Below, in pieces: positions 43,297 through 56,570 of a DNA stretch of 64,000 nucleotides. A program made the position numbers and the translations under genes. Position 1 is the first letter of the stretch; each line of letters starts with the position of its first letter. The stretch spans positions 496,001 through 560,000 of the forward strand of contig NZ_BSNM01000016.1 in the NCBI RefSeq assembly GCF_030159995.1, read 5' to 3'. The DNA comes from Litoribrevibacter albus. GTDB lineage: Bacteria; Pseudomonadota; Gammaproteobacteria; Pseudomonadales; Litoribrevibacteraceae. The notes under the pieces are model-generated. The model was not told the DNA's origin. It saw only the letters and a program-made list of their open reading frames with translations, and did not search any database.

Positions 43297-45150
43297 CTAC
43301 TCAACGGTCACTGACTTAGCCAAGTTACGAGGCTGATCCACATCCGTACCTTTCAGAACCGCCACATGATACGACAGTAGCTGCAATGGAATTGTGAATA
43401 CAATCGGCTCAAGGATCGAATGCATTTCATTCAAGGTAATGGTGTGGTCATCCGAATAGTGACCGACAGTTTTATCGTCTGCTACAACAAATAACTGACC
43501 GCCACGGGCACGTACTTCTTCAAGGTTAGAACGTAGCTTATCTAACAGCTCATTGTTTGGCGCTACGGTAACTACCGGCATATCTGCATCCACAAGCGCC
43601 AATGGGCCGTGTTTCAGTTCACCCGCAGGATAGGCTTCGGCATGAATGTAAGAGATTTCTTTCAGCTTTAACGCACCCTCCAAAGCCACCGGGTACATGA
43701 TGCCACGACCTAGGAACAACGCATTGTGCTTATCAGCAAACTGCTCTGACACCTTCTGAATCGCTTCATCTAATTCTAAGGAGTCCGCTAATAATTGAGG
43801 CAACTTGTGCAACTGACGAATCAATTCTGCTTCGGCTGTTTCCGCCAAGCCGTTACGACGAGCTAAAGCAATGGTGATAAGAAGCAACGAGACCAACTGG
43901 GTAGTGAACGCTTTGGTTGACGCCACGCCAATCTCAGGGCCTGCATTGGTTAGAATACACAGGTCAGATTCTCGAACCAACGAGCTGCCAGGTACGTTAC
44001 AAACCACCAAGCTGCCCATCAGGTTACGCTTCTTCGCTTCTTTCAGAGCAGCGAGAGTATCAGCGGTTTCACCCGACTGGGAAATGGTGATGAAGAGTGT
44101 GCCATCCACCAATACCGTTTTACGATAGCGATATTCGCTCGCTACTTCGATATTACACGGAATTCCGGCAAGTTCTTCGATCCAGTATTTGGCCACCAAT
44201 CCAGAATGGTAACTGGTGCCACACGCGACAATTTGAACCGCTTTGGTTTGATCAAAGAGCTCGGCAGCTTTTGGTCCAAACGCTTGTTCTAAGAGCTTAT
44301 CCTGGCTGATACGGCCTTCAAGGGTGTGCTTAACAACCTCAGGTTGCTCGTAAATTTCTTTGAGCATGTAATGGCGGTATTCACCTTTACTGGCCGAGTC
44401 GACACCGTGCTCAAATTTAGTCACAGGGTATTCAACGGCTTCACCTTCACTGTTGAATACAGACACGCCGTCTAGAGTCAGTTCAGCAACATCACCATCT
44501 TCTAGGTAAATAAAGCGATCAGTGACTTGAAGCAGTGCCAGAGCGTCGGAAGCGATAAAGTTTTCACCCGAACCAATACCAATAACGAGCGGACTTCCCA
44601 GACGGGCACAAATCAAACGTTCAGGGTTCGAAAGCTCAATCACTCCAAGAGCATAAGCGCCTTCAAACTGAGCCACCGCCGCTTGTACTGCGTTCATCAG
44701 GCTTAAACCAGAGGTAACCAGGCTATTTAACAAGTGAGCAACTACTTCGGTATCCGTGTCCGAGGTAAACTCATAGCCTTTGGCTTTCAATTCTTCCCGG
44801 ATGATTTCATAGTTCTCGATGATGCCGTTATGGACAATCGCCAATTTAGGACCATCATTCTCAGAAAAGGAAATGTGCGGATGAGCGTTACGCTCTGTCG
44901 GCTTACCGTGTGTGGCCCAGCGAGTATGAGCAATGCCAAGCTTACCATCGAGTTTTCCGGCCTGAACAAGCTCTTGAGCTGCCGCTTCTAAATCAGCCAC
45001 CTTACCTGCGGCACGTACACGTGTAATTTGGTCACCTTGATGAAGTGCGATACCCGCACTGTCATAGCCTCGATACTCCAGGCGCTTCAAACCTTCGATT
45101 AAAATGTCCTTTACCGGACGCTGAGCAATTGCCCCAACAATACCACACAT
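43297..45150 (-). CDS. glmS: Glucosamine-6-phosphate synthase GlmS
   Basis: This 617-residue isomerising amidotransferase makes glucosamine 6-phosphate from fructose 6-phosphate and glutamine for cell-wall synthesis. The N-terminal glutaminase begins MCGIVGAIA with the nucleophile Cys2, and includes LEYRGYDSAGIAL and HTRWATHGKPTERNAHPH. Two SIS sugar-binding domains follow (about 290-600), with CGTSYHSGLVAKYW and SQSGETADTLAAL, and the C terminus ends PRNLAKSVTVE as expected. It follows glmU on the same strand with a 48-bp gap, the usual glmUS pair. No glmS ribozyme is present. Confidence 0.98.
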   Translation of the reverse strand: MCGIVGAIAQRPVKDILIEGLKRLEYRGYDSAGIALHQGDQITRVRAAGKVADLEAAAQELVQAGKLDGKLGIAHTRWATHGKPTERNAHPHISFSENDGPKLAIVHNGIIENYEIIREELKAKGYEFTSDTDTEVVAHLLNSLVTSGLSLMNAVQAAVAQFEGAYALGVIELSNPERLICARLGSPLVIGIGSGENFIASDALALLQVTDRFIYLEDGDVAELTLDGVSVFNSEGEAVEYPVTKFEHGVDSASKGEYRHYMLKEIYEQPEVVKHTLEGRISQDKLLEQAFGPKAAELFDQTKAVQIVACGTSYHSGLVAKYWIEELAGIPCNIEVASEYRYRKTVLVDGTLFITISQSGETADTLAALKEAKKRNLMGSLVVCNVPGSSLVRESDLCILTNAGPEIGVASTKAFTTQLVSLLLITIALARRNGLAETAEAELIRQLHKLPQLLADSLELDEAIQKVSEQFADKHNALFLGRGIMYPVALEGALKLKEISYIHAEAYPAGELKHGPLALVDADMPVVTVAPNNELLDKLRSNLEEVRARGGQLFVVADDKTVGHYSDDHTITLNEMHSILEPIVFTIPLQLLSYHVAVLKGTDVDQPRNLAKSVTVE

Positions 45151-45198
45151 AACCTATTCCACTTTGATCCTTACAAGCGATGTATCAAACAACCAACC

Positions 45199-46581
45199 TT
45201 AGGATTGTTTGGTTGGACGCTTCCATGTCGATATATTCTTCTGACGTCCACGAGCGATGGCTAACTCACCCTCACCCACTTCTTTGGTGATCACAGATCC
45301 AGCCCCTGTTGTACCCAGTTTGCCCACCTTTACAGGGGCAACTAAACAGGTATTTGAACCAATGAACACACCGTCTTCAATTTCAGTCTTAAACTTATTC
45401 ACACCATCGTAGTTACAGGTAATAGTGCCTGCACCAATATTCACACCTGAGCCAATTTCGGCATCCCCTACATACGACAGGTGATTCACCTTACTGCCTT
45501 CACCGATATTGGCTTTTTTGGTCTCAACAAAGTTGCCAATCTTCGCTTTAGCAGCAAGCTTAGTGCCTGGTCTTAATCGCGCAAACGGACCAATATCACA
45601 AGATTCTCCAACCTCAGATTCATCGATCATCGAGTTCGCTTTGATGTGCGTTCCTTTACGGATAATCGAGTCTTTAATGATGCAATTGGATTCAATAATG
45701 ACATCGTTTTCAATGACGACGTTCCCTTCCAAAATCACATTCACATCAATGGTGACATCGGTACCACACTGAACATTGCCACGAATATCGATACGGGCAG
45801 GATCCATCAGGGTCACACCATTAATGAGTAACTCTTCGGCCTGCACTTGTTGATAAATACGTTCCAATGCCGCTAATTGAACCCGACTGTTTACCCCTTC
45901 CACTTCCCAAGCATAATCAGGTTGAGTCGCAGAAACGCGTTTCCCATCAGAAACGGCCATCTCTACCAGATCAGTTAAATAATACTCTTGTTGAGCATTA
46001 TCATTCGAAAGCTTGGGTAACCATTCAGCTAACAGTTCGGTCTTAACCGCCATGATCCCGGTATTGATCTCAGTGATGGTATGTTGCTCCGGCGTTGCAT
46101 CCTTGTGCTCAACAATCGCCTGAACCAAACCGTCATCTGAGCGAACTATACGGCCATAACCAGTTGGATCATCCATATCTAATGTCAGGAGCACCAGATC
46201 TTTGTCCTGCACTTCCTGCATCAGTTTCGCCAGCGTTTCTTTACGTGTCAGCGGAACATCCCCATAAAGGATCAAAGTAACGCCTGATTGACCTTCCAGC
46301 CCCGGCAACGCTTGTTGTACTGCATGGCCTGTACCTAACTGTTCTTCCTGAAGATACCAACGCAGATCATCGCCTTTGAGCGACGTTTGCACTTTCTCTG
46401 CACCGTGACCAATAACCACGTGCACAGCACCTTGATTAGAAGCGGCCTGATCCAGAGATTGAGCGGTATTGATGACACGCTGAGCCATAGGCAGGCCCGC
46501 AATAGGATGAAGAACTTTCGGCAAGGAGGATTTCATCCGGCTTCCCTGACCGGCTGCCAAAACAACGACATTTAGACTCAT
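45199..46581 (-). CDS. glmU: Bifunctional GlmU (uridylyltransferase/acetyltransferase)
   Basis: This 460-residue enzyme makes UDP-N-acetylglucosamine. The N-terminal pyrophosphorylase domain has [20 protein letters not shown] and [13 protein letters not shown]. The C-terminal left-handed beta-helix acetyltransferase starts near residue 255 and carries the catalytic [21 protein letters not shown] segment. Length and domain order are normal. It follows the ATP synthase operon and precedes glmS, as in many gammaproteobacteria, but a terminator after atpC separates it from the ATP synthase transcript. Confidence 0.98.
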   Translation of the reverse strand: MSLNVVVLAAGQGSRMKSSLPKVLHPIAGLPMAQRVINTAQSLDQAASNQGAVHVVIGHGAEKVQTSLKGDDLRWYLQEEQLGTGHAVQQALPGLEGQSGVTLILYGDVPLTRKETLAKLMQEVQDKDLVLLTLDMDDPTGYGRIVRSDDGLVQAIVEHKDATPEQHTITEINTGIMAVKTELLAEWLPKLSNDNAQQEYYLTDLVEMAVSDGKRVSATQPDYAWEVEGVNSRVQLAALERIYQQVQAEELLINGVTLMDPARIDIRGNVQCGTDVTIDVNVILEGNVVIENDVIIESNCIIKDSIIRKGTHIKANSMIDESEVGESCDIGPFARLRPGTKLAAKAKIGNFVETKKANIGEGSKVNHLSYVGDAEIGSGVNIGAGTITCNYDGVNKFKTEIEDGVFIGSNTCLVAPVKVGKLGTTGAGSVITKEVGEGELAIARGRQKNISTWKRPTKQS

Positions 46582-46691
46582 GTGAATAGATCCAATCTAT
46601 AGCTGAGGGTTATCTCAATTTTGTAATCGCATCATTATACATAGTTGTGACTGAAGCGCACGATCACAAACCACAAGCCGATAAAATCCAG

Positions 46692-46727
46692 GCATAAAAA
46701 AAGGCGACCGAAGTCACCTTTTTATGC
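46692..46727 (-). terminator. Terminator after atpC
   Basis: On the minus strand a long stem (GCATAAAAAGGTGAC against its partner, with one G-U pair and a small A bulge) closes on a UUCG loop and runs into T residues. It lies just after the atpC stop at 46740. Confidence 0.88.
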
Positions 46728-46739
46728 GTCTGCCCGGTA

Positions 46740-47171
46740 CTAGTGACCGCCACCAACCTTCTTACGAAGTTCGGAGATGGTACGAAGCATAGCCGTAGCT
46801 TCAGCAAGTTTTGTCGCAGCAACTGAGTATTCGAAGTCATCACCTCGATTCTCAAGTTCACCTTGAGCCTGTGCGCGAGCTTCTTCTGCAGCTTGAGCAT
46901 CCAATTCTTCACCACGTACCGCTGTGTCAGCCAATACGTTGATCAGATTAGGTTGTACTTCCATAAAGCCGCCAGAAACGAAGAATACTTCTTCTTCACC
47001 GTTCTGTTTAATAACACGAACAGGACCAGGCTTTAACTCAGTCAGCAAAGGGGCGTGACCTGGGGCAATACCCAAGTCACCCATTTTACCGGCTGCAACC
47101 ACTAACTCCACCAAGCCGGAGAACATAGTCTCTTCGGCGCTGACGATATCGCAGTGTACGGTGATAGCCAT
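46740..47171 (-). CDS. atpC: ATP synthase epsilon subunit
   Basis: This 143-residue F1 epsilon subunit sits on the central stalk and inhibits ATP hydrolysis. [19 protein letters not shown] and the segment [19 protein letters not shown] are diagnostic of the N-terminal beta-sandwich; a C-terminal helical hairpin follows. Last gene of the atp operon. Confidence 0.97.
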   Translation of the reverse strand: MAITVHCDIVSAEETMFSGLVELVVAAGKMGDLGIAPGHAPLLTELKPGPVRVIKQNGEEEVFFVSGGFMEVQPNLINVLADTAVRGEELDAQAAEEARAQAQGELENRGDDFEYSVAATKLAEATAMLRTISELRKKVGGGH

Positions 47172-47196
47172 GTTAGTTGCCTCTCTTACCGGTTAC

Positions 47197-48579
<1,383 letters not shown>

Positions 48580-48637
48580 TCATTAACCAAATATATTCGT
48601 TTACAATCGCCAAGCGTATGAATGATCACCTCGATCA

Positions 48638-49501
48638 TTATACCGCTGCAGCACCACCCACAATTTCTGAAAGCTCTTGGGTAATAGCCGCTTGACGTGC
48701 TTTGTTATAAAGAAGCTCAAGCTCCTTAATAAACTGACCTGCGTTGTCGGTTGCGTTTTTCATTGACATCATACGAGCAGCTTGCTCACTCGCATTGTTC
48801 TCAACAACAGCCTGGTACACCTGAGACTCAACAAAGCGCTGAAGTAACTTCTCTAGAAGTTCTTTTGCTTCAGGCTCATAAATATAATCCCAGTTGTGAG
48901 CACGTTCAGTTGTTTCTTCTGCCTTAGGCAAAGGAAGCAACTGAGAAACCGTTGGCTTCTGAGTCATACTGTTCACAAAGGTGTTGAATGACACATAAAG
49001 ACGGTCAATTTCGCCAGCTGCATACGCATCCAGCATAACCTTAACGGCACCAACCAATTGATCAATGGATGGAGTATCACCCAATTGATTAACAGAGCCG
49101 TCAATCTTTACGCCCAAACCACGGAAAAAACTTTGTGCTTTTGTACCAATAGTACAAAGGCTCACTTCCGCGCCTTGGTCAACCCACTGTTTCATATCGT
49201 TGGTCACTTTACGAAACAGGTTAGAGTTTAAGCCACCACACAAACCACGATCAGAACTGACAATAATATAGCCAACTCGCTTGACCTCACGCTCTTGCAT
49301 AAAAGCGTGCTTGTACTCTGGACTGGATTCCGCAACGTGACCAATCACTGAACGCATACGGTCAGCGAAAGGACGACTGGAAGCCATTCTGTCCTGAGCT
49401 TTACGCATTTTACTAGTCGCAACCATCTGCATTGCGTTAGTAATTTTCTGCGTGCTCTTAACACTACCTATTTGCGTGCGAATCTCTTTTCCGATTGCCA
49501 T
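48638..49501 (-). CDS. atpG: ATP synthase gamma subunit
   Basis: This 287-residue subunit forms the rotating shaft of F1. The N-terminal helix [20 protein letters not shown] and the C-terminal helix ending [40 protein letters not shown] are the two coiled arms. [14 protein letters not shown] lies in the globular middle. Confidence 0.98.
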   Translation of the reverse strand: MAIGKEIRTQIGSVKSTQKITNAMQMVATSKMRKAQDRMASSRPFADRMRSVIGHVAESSPEYKHAFMQEREVKRVGYIIVSSDRGLCGGLNSNLFRKVTNDMKQWVDQGAEVSLCTIGTKAQSFFRGLGVKIDGSVNQLGDTPSIDQLVGAVKVMLDAYAAGEIDRLYVSFNTFVNSMTQKPTVSQLLPLPKAEETTERAHNWDYIYEPEAKELLEKLLQRFVESQVYQAVVENNASEQAARMMSMKNATDNAGQFIKELELLYNKARQAAITQELSEIVGGAAAV

Positions 49502-49594
49502 GATGTCACTGCCTTTTAACGTTGATCCAGGCTACTTCTGGATAACTTTTAGCTCACCGCTGCTTCTTTAATCAGAGCCCGGTGAGCTCAAAAA

Positions 49595-51139
49595 TTACCA
49601 AGTTTGAGTAGCTTTGAACTTCTCGATAGCTTCTTTCAGACCAGCAGCGATGTCATTGTTGTAATCGCCTTTCTCATTGATCTGAGCCATCAAAGTTGCG
49701 TGTTCTGCATTTACGTAGCTCAATAGAGCCGCTTCAAATGCTACAACTTTAGGAACTTCAACGTCTTCGAGGTAACCCTCGTTAGCAGCGAATAGGCTCA
49801 CAGCCATTTCCGCAACGCTTAGTGGAGCGTATTGTTTCTGCTTCATAAGCTCTGTAACACGCTGACCGTGCTCAAGCTGCTTACGAGTCGCTTCGTCAAG
49901 GTCAGATGCGAACTGAGCAAACGCTGCCAATTCACGATACTGAGCCAATGCTAGACGAACACCACCACCTAGTTTCTTAATTACTTTAGTCTGAGCCGCA
50001 CCACCTACACGTGATACAGAAAGACCGGCGTTGATCGCTGGACGGATACCTGAGTTGAACAGGTTAGTTTCCAGGAAGATCTGACCGTCAGTAATAGAAA
50101 TTACGTTAGTAGGTACGAACGCAGATACGTCACCACCTTGGGTTTCAATGATCGGCAATGCCGTCAATGAACCAGTTTGACCTTTTACTTCACCGTTAGT
50201 GAATTTTTCTACGTAGTCCGCGTTTACACGAGACGCACGCTCAAGTAGACGAGAGTGAAGGTAGAAAACGTCACCTGGGTATGCTTCACGACCTGGTGGA
50301 CGACGAAGAAGTAGAGAGATCTGACGATATGCCCAAGCTTGCTTGGTCAAGTCATCATAAACGATCAAACCGTCTTCACCACGGTCACGGAAGTATTCAC
50401 CCATTGCACAACCAGCGTATGGAGCAAGGAACTGCATAGATGCTGGATCAGATGCAGAAGCTACAACGATGATGGTGTGATCCATCGCACCGTGCTCTTC
50501 CAGCTTACGTACAACGTTAGCGATAGAAGATTGCTTCTGACCTACGGCAACGTAGATACACTTAACGCCAGTACCTTTCTGGTTGATGATAGCGTCAATT
50601 GCGATCGCAGTTTTACCAGTCTGACGGTCACCAATGATCAACTCACGCTGACCACGACCAACTGGAACCATTGCGTCGATTGACTTAAGACCTGTTTGAA
50701 CAGGCTCATCAACAGACTGACGAGCAATAACACCAGGAGCTACTTTCTCTACTGGAGCCATTACTGCATTTTCGATAGGACCTTTACCGTCCAATGGGTT
50801 ACCAAGTGCGTCAACAACGCGACCTAGTAGACCTTCACCTGTTGGTACTTCAAGAATACGGCCAGTACATTTTGCTTTCTGACCTTCTTGTAGACCTAGG
50901 TAGTCACCCAATACGATAGCACCTACAGAATCACGCTCTAAGTTAAGAGCCATACCGTAGACACCACCGTCAAACTCAATCATTTCACCGTACATCACGT
51001 CCGCTAGACCGTGAATACGTACGATACCGTCAGATACGCTGACGATTGTGCCCTCATTACGGGCTTCAGAAGAAACATCCAAACTTTCGATGCGCTTCTT
51101 GATAATATCGCTGATCTCTGATGGATTCAGTTGCTGCAT
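49595..51139 (-). CDS. atpA: ATP synthase alpha subunit
   Basis: This 514-residue F1 subunit begins [17 protein letters not shown] at 51139, preceded by AGGAT; the longer in-frame reading into atpH is not used. It contains the non-catalytic P-loop [15 protein letters not shown] near residue 170 and the family block [39 protein letters not shown]. Length matches the family. Confidence 0.98.
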   Translation of the reverse strand: MQQLNPSEISDIIKKRIESLDVSSEARNEGTIVSVSDGIVRIHGLADVMYGEMIEFDGGVYGMALNLERDSVGAIVLGDYLGLQEGQKAKCTGRILEVPTGEGLLGRVVDALGNPLDGKGPIENAVMAPVEKVAPGVIARQSVDEPVQTGLKSIDAMVPVGRGQRELIIGDRQTGKTAIAIDAIINQKGTGVKCIYVAVGQKQSSIANVVRKLEEHGAMDHTIIVVASASDPASMQFLAPYAGCAMGEYFRDRGEDGLIVYDDLTKQAWAYRQISLLLRRPPGREAYPGDVFYLHSRLLERASRVNADYVEKFTNGEVKGQTGSLTALPIIETQGGDVSAFVPTNVISITDGQIFLETNLFNSGIRPAINAGLSVSRVGGAAQTKVIKKLGGGVRLALAQYRELAAFAQFASDLDEATRKQLEHGQRVTELMKQKQYAPLSVAEMAVSLFAANEGYLEDVEVPKVVAFEAALLSYVNAEHATLMAQINEKGDYNNDIAAGLKEAIEKFKATQTW

Positions 51140-51167
51140 GCTTTTATCCTCAATGCTCAAAGGCAAC

Positions 51168-51704
51168 TTAGGAATTGATCGCTTCGGCCAACTTCTTGAG
51201 TCGTCCAGCCACTGAGCCGTCAATCACCATATCGCCGGAACGAACGACAACACCGCCAATTAATGACTTATCTGTTTGACCAGATACATTAACTTCACGA
51301 TTGAACTTCTGGCTCAATGCTTGTGCCAGTTTCTGTTGTTCGTCGTCCGCCAGATCAAATGCAGACGTAATGTCTACATCAATGGACTGTTCTTGATCGG
51401 CTTTCAATTTATCAAACAAAGCTGAAATGTCTGGCAATAGCGCCAAACGCTGATTCGATGACAATACAGACAGGAAGTTCTTCAACCCGTCTGTCATTTT
51501 GTCACCGCAAATATCAATAATCAGATTTGCTTTCTCGTCGGCAGTCAGTTGTGGCGCCGTTAAAACGCGTACTGCGTCTTCGTCTGCTACAACCTGAGCA
51601 CTCATGCCCAGGCCTGCTGACCACTGATCCAGTTGGCTGTTCTCAAGAGCAAACTTAAAAGCTGCTTTTGCGTACGGCCGCGCTAGTGTGGTTAATTCAG
51701 CCAT
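51168..51704 (-). CDS. atpH: ATP synthase delta subunit
   Basis: This 178-residue protein connects F1 to the peripheral stalk. The N-terminal [17 protein letters not shown] and the C-terminal [28 protein letters not shown] are diagnostic. It lies between atpF and atpA in the conserved order. Confidence 0.97.
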   Translation of the reverse strand: MAELTTLARPYAKAAFKFALENSQLDQWSAGLGMSAQVVADEDAVRVLTAPQLTADEKANLIIDICGDKMTDGLKNFLSVLSSNQRLALLPDISALFDKLKADQEQSIDVDITSAFDLADDEQQKLAQALSQKFNREVNVSGQTDKSLIGGVVVRSGDMVIDGSVAGRLKKLAEAINS

Positions 51705-51718
51705 TGACCAACCTCTGC

Positions 51719-52189
51719 TTATAGCTCCGACGCAAGTTTGTCGAGCAGCTCTTTATGTGCACTTTCATCAACAGTGCGCTCAAGAATCTGTGCTGCACCG
51801 GCTACTGCCAACGCGGCTACTTGTGAACGTAGTGCTTCTTTCGCACGGTTCACTTCCTGCTCAATCTCAGCTTGTGCACCCGCTTTAATACGGTCGCCTT
51901 CTGCGTGAGCAGCTTCTTTTGCTTCGTCGATGATTTGATTTGCACGCTTGTTGGCTTGCTCGATTAGTTGCGCAGCTTCTTCTTTGCTTTCACGTAACTG
52001 TTGCCCTGCTTTTTCTTGAGCAAGCTCCAGATCACGTTCAGCACGATTTGCTGCATCCAAACCATCGGCAATTTTTTTCTGACGCTCTTGAAGGGCAGCC
52101 ATCAAAGGTGGCCACACATACTTCATGCAGAACCAGACAAAAACCGCAAACGCGATAGTTTGGCCAATCAGTGTCAAGTTAATGTTCAC
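51719..52189 (-). CDS. atpF: ATP synthase b subunit
   Basis: This 156-residue protein has one N-terminal membrane helix ([21 protein letters not shown]) followed by a long charged coiled coil that forms the peripheral stalk. Length is typical for the gammaproteobacterial b subunit. Confidence 0.97.
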   Translation of the reverse strand: MNINLTLIGQTIAFAVFVWFCMKYVWPPLMAALQERQKKIADGLDAANRAERDLELAQEKAGQQLRESKEEAAQLIEQANKRANQIIDEAKEAAHAEGDRIKAGAQAEIEQEVNRAKEALRSQVAALAVAGAAQILERTVDESAHKELLDKLASEL

Positions 52190-52255
52190 GCCAACACCCC
52201 TAATACAGTGAATTTATTTTCGGTAACCAAAAATTTCGGGTAAACCAAAAATTAA

Positions 52256-52495
<240 letters not shown>

Positions 52496-52537
52496 CTAAA
52501 TTTAAAGGTTAGTTAAGTTAAAGTTTAAGGTTTTTAA

Positions 52538-53410
<873 letters not shown>

Positions 53411-53413
53411 TTA

Positions 53414-53788
53414 TCAAAACTTTACATATAACGGCGCCAGGATGTTGCACATCATGGCTGCCAAAAAGGTTAAAAACACGGCAATTAAGTCAGCTTGCGG
53501 AAAACTCTTAAACAGCAAACCAAATAATGAAGCGGATAATACCATCTTCCATGTTTCACCTTTGTAAAAAGACCTGACGGCTTCTGCCGTTTGACTGGCA
53601 CCAGTATATTGCCAGGCCTTTCTTACAAAATACGCATTAGGAATCGTATAAATCATGCCGCCAAACAATGCAGATAATGCGGCAGTTTCGTGTTTTAAAA
53701 CCAAAAATAAACCTGCCATCAAGCAGGTTACAACACATTGAACAAAGACAATTCTCACCACTTTCGGGGTTGGAATGGTTGACTGCAT
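53414..53788 (-). CDS. atpI: ATP synthase accessory protein AtpI
   Basis: This 124-residue protein has four membrane helices and is the first gene of the atp operon. AtpI helps assemble the c ring and may handle Mg2+. I start it at the ATG at 53788 (MQSTIPTPKVVRIVF). The longer in-frame reading begins with TTG inside the promoter described next, so it cannot be right. The helix FGGMIYTIPNAYFVRKAW is the best-conserved part. Confidence 0.9.
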   Translation of the reverse strand: MQSTIPTPKVVRIVFVQCVVTCLMAGLFLVLKHETAALSALFGGMIYTIPNAYFVRKAWQYTGASQTAEAVRSFYKGETWKMVLSASLFGLLFKSFPQADLIAVFLTFLAAMMCNILAPLYVKF

Positions 53789-53881
53789 ACTGCCTAAATC
53801 CTCTACCAAACCAATAAATTCTTCATTCTTAAACACGAAAACAGGTGACCGATTCCAGGACCCCTGATTTTGGGTTCGCAA

Positions 53882-53910
53882 AGTATATTGATATTGCTAT
53901 GCGGGTTCAA
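53882..53910 (-). promoter_or_regulatory. Sigma70-type promoter of the atp operon
   Basis: On the minus strand TTGAAC (53905-53910) and TATACT (53882-53887) are separated by exactly 17 bases. Transcription would start near 53875, about 85 bases before the atpI ATG. Confidence 0.75.
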
Positions 53911-53970
53911 CAACTGTGGGAAAAAATGTAGCAGAAATTTGTACATTAAATATACAAACACTAGATGTAG

Positions 53971-53992
53971 GGAGTAAACGGTCGTTTACCCC
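53971..53992. promoter_or_regulatory. Palindrome between parB and atpI
   Basis: Arms GTAAACG (53974-53980) and CGTTTAC (53983-53989) with a two-base centre, flanked by GGGA and CCC. It lies about 65 bases upstream of the atp promoter -35 and after the parB stop. It may be an operator or part of parB transcript termination; a second short hairpin (AGACATT/AATGTCT, 54003-54026) is next to it. Confidence 0.5.
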
Positions 53993-54044
53993 ACTAATCC
54001 TAAGACATTAAACGAAAAAAATGTCTCGATTTAATCAAAATAGA

Positions 54045-54935
54045 TTACTTTAAGTGACTTAAAATGCCATCCAGTTCATCCAGATTTGAATAACTGATGG
54101 TCAATTTTCCTTTGCCCTTGTCACTGTGACTGATTTTTACTGGCGATCCTAATCGTTTAGCCAAGGTTTCTTCAAGACGGGTAATATCAGGATCAACCCG
54201 TTTAGTGGATTCAGGTTTGACGGATTCACCACTTAACAGTTTTTTAACCAAGGCTTCGGTTTGTCGAACAGTTAAGCTGTCAGCAACCACTTTGCGTGCT
54301 AATTCAATTTGTTGCTGTGATTCTAAAGACAATAAAGCCCGTGCATGACCCATATCGAGATCACCGCGCTCCAATAATGTTTTGACTTCGTCTTCGAGAT
54401 TCATCAAACGCAGGATATTAGTCACCGCCGTGCGTGATTTGCCAACAGCATCTGCAACTTCTTGCTGAGTCAATTCAAACTCTTCTTGCAAACGAGACAA
54501 GGCACGCGCTTCTTCAATCGGATTTAAATCTTCACGCTGAATATTTTCAATCAAGGCCATCGCAATGGCGGCTTCATCCGCCACTTCACGAATGATCGCA
54601 GGCACTTTATCCAATCCAGCCATTTGGGCCGCACGCCAGCGACGTTCACCAGCAATAATTTCATAGCCATTGGCTTTGATCGGACGAATAACAATCGGTT
54701 GCATCACACCTTGTGCTTTGATGGATGCGGACAACTCTTCTAACGAGGCGGGATCAATGTCCATTCGAGGCTGATATTTACCGCGCTGAATAAACTCCAC
54801 CGGTACTTGGGTTAAGGTTCCGTCCTTAGAAAGAGAAGACTGAGAAGATTCTTCCGTAGCGACGTTGGATTTAGACGCGGATGCGCCCAATAACGCATCC
54901 AGTCCTCGACCTAAACCACGTTTTTTAGTTGCCAT
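54045..54935 (-). CDS. parB: Chromosome partitioning protein ParB
   Basis: This 296-residue ParB binds parS sites and spreads along DNA using CTP. The N terminus has KKRGLGRGLDALLG, then the sulfiredoxin-like CTPase segment YQPRMDIDPASLEELSASIKAQGVMQPIVIRP, the GERRWRAAQMAG box, and the helix-turn-helix LTQQEVADAVGKSRTAVTNILRL near residue 155. It follows parA with a 55-bp gap. I did not find a consensus parS in the window by eye. Confidence 0.97.
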   Translation of the reverse strand: MATKKRGLGRGLDALLGASASKSNVATEESSQSSLSKDGTLTQVPVEFIQRGKYQPRMDIDPASLEELSASIKAQGVMQPIVIRPIKANGYEIIAGERRWRAAQMAGLDKVPAIIREVADEAAIAMALIENIQREDLNPIEEARALSRLQEEFELTQQEVADAVGKSRTAVTNILRLMNLEDEVKTLLERGDLDMGHARALLSLESQQQIELARKVVADSLTVRQTEALVKKLLSGESVKPESTKRVDPDITRLEETLAKRLGSPVKISHSDKGKGKLTISYSNLDELDGILSHLK

Positions 54936-54990
54936 TGTTAAACTCTATACCTTTGCTTGCTTCTGTCCCTGATCCCTGTCCGCCGTTAAG

Positions 54991-55782
54991 TTATGCAGGA
55001 ATCAGGGCGTCTCGTTCTTCTTTGGTTTTTCGATTGATCTCACCGGCCAGCGCCAAATAGGATTTGGCACCTTTAGAGTGGCGGTCATACATGATGACAG
55101 GCAAACCATGACTCGGCGCTTCGGCCAAACGAACGTTTCGGGGTATAACCGTGGTATACACCTTGTCGCCAAAAAATTCATTTAGCTGTTCGGAAACGTC
55201 TCTGGTAAGGCTGCTGCGTGGATCAAACATGGTTCGAATGATGCCTTCCACTTTTAATGCAGGATTCACTCGTTCAGAAATCTGTTGGATGGTACTCATC
55301 AAAGCACTCAACCCTTCCAATGCATAATATTCACACTGCATCGGAATCACCACACCACTGGCTGCAGTTAACGCATTCACCGTTAGCATGTTTAATGAAG
55401 GTGGGCAGTCGATCAAAATGTAATCGTACAATTCCCTGACGTCGTTCAAGGTATTGCGAAGACGTAACTCTTTAAAATCACTGTCTAATAACTCGACTTC
55501 CGCTGCGGTTAAATCACCGTTGGCAGGAATTAAGTCATAACCGGCCGGCGTTTGCTTCTGAATGATATCGTAGATATGTGCATTTCCCACAAGCAGGTCA
55601 TACACCGACAACTCCAAACTGTGTTTATCGACACCACTGCCCATCGTGGCATTGCCTTGAGGGTCTAAATCAATAACCAGCACTTTACGCTTAGTTGCTG
55701 TTAATGACGCGCCCAAGTTGACACAGGTAGTGGTTTTTCCCACCCCACCTTTCTGGTTTGTCACCGCAATAATTTTTGCCAC
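54991..55782 (-). CDS. parA: Chromosome partitioning ATPase ParA (Soj)
   Basis: This 263-residue ATPase has the deviant Walker A motif NQKGGVGKTTTCVNLG at the N terminus, LVIDLDPQGNATMG, and the switch region DYILIDCPPSLNMLTVNAL near residue 117. It cooperates with ParB in origin segregation, fitting the position next to the candidate origin. Confidence 0.97.
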   Translation of the reverse strand: MAKIIAVTNQKGGVGKTTTCVNLGASLTATKRKVLVIDLDPQGNATMGSGVDKHSLELSVYDLLVGNAHIYDIIQKQTPAGYDLIPANGDLTAAEVELLDSDFKELRLRNTLNDVRELYDYILIDCPPSLNMLTVNALTAASGVVIPMQCEYYALEGLSALMSTIQQISERVNPALKVEGIIRTMFDPRSSLTRDVSEQLNEFFGDKVYTTVIPRNVRLAEAPSHGLPVIMYDRHSKGAKSYLALAGEINRKTKEERDALIPA

Positions 55783-55895
55783 AGTCAGATTCCTTAAACG
55801 AGGGTTCTCATTGCATCCAAGTCAGAGCAAGTTATGTTAGGAACAGCATTCTCTATGCCAACGAATCCAGAATCGAGGATACGTTCTACGGCCGA

Positions 55896-56540
55896 TTAGT
55901 GTTGATCGGAAAGAATGATCAAGTGACGCTCAGCGTTCAGATTTGGGACGGTTAATGGAATAATTTGCTCCACCTTTGCCCATTCCGGCAATTCTGCCAT
56001 CTCATCTTCCGGAACGACGCCTTTCATTGCAATAAAATGGCCGTCGTTAGCGAGCGTTTCACGAGCCAGTGTAACCATATCTGATAAGGAAGCAAAGGCT
56101 CTTGAAGTGACGATTTGGAATCTTTTATCTGTTTTCTGATCAGCGATGGCTTGTTCTACCCGACCATGAATCACTGTGACATTATCCAGCCCCAAACTCA
56201 CTTTTGCCTGAGTTAAAAAACGGGTCTTTTTGCCATTGCTGTCCAACAGCGTAATATCCAGCTCAGGTCGGGTGATGGCCAATGGAATGCCAGGTAACCC
56301 TGGTCCGGTGCCAACGTCCAATAACGGACTGCGATTGATATGAGGAACAATCGCCAAACTATCGAGCAAGTGTTTTACCACCATCTCTTCCGGATCACGA
56401 ATGGCGGTCAGATTATACGCTTTGTTCCATTTCACCAGCAGATCGATGTAATCCGCCAGTTTTTGTACTTGCTCAGCACTCAACTCCAATGCCAAACGTT
56501 CAATGCCTGTCTTCAGTTTTTGTAACAACTGCGATTCCAT
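55896..56540 (-). CDS. rsmG: 16S rRNA m7G527 methyltransferase RsmG
   Basis: This 214-residue enzyme methylates G527 of 16S rRNA; loss gives low-level streptomycin resistance in other bacteria. The SAM-binding motif LLDVGTGPGLPGIPLAI lies near residue 72, preceded by KWNKAYNLTAIRDPEEMVVKHLLDSLA. Placed right after mnmG, the classical gid order. Confidence 0.97.
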   Translation of the reverse strand: MESQLLQKLKTGIERLALELSAEQVQKLADYIDLLVKWNKAYNLTAIRDPEEMVVKHLLDSLAIVPHINRSPLLDVGTGPGLPGIPLAITRPELDITLLDSNGKKTRFLTQAKVSLGLDNVTVIHGRVEQAIADQKTDKRFQIVTSRAFASLSDMVTLARETLANDGHFIAMKGVVPEDEMAELPEWAKVEQIIPLTVPNLNAERHLIILSDQH

Positions 56541-56570
56541 GAAATACCGATTCCAAATACCTAAATTGAC

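Noticed and set aside
43151-45150. glmS ribozyme or riboswitch
   Set aside because: The ribozyme belongs to Gram-positive glmS leaders, and the 48-bp leader here is too short.
53541-54990. parS site near parAB
   Set aside because: Only partial matches to the TGTTTCACGTGAAACA consensus, such as within atpI; no full site seen.
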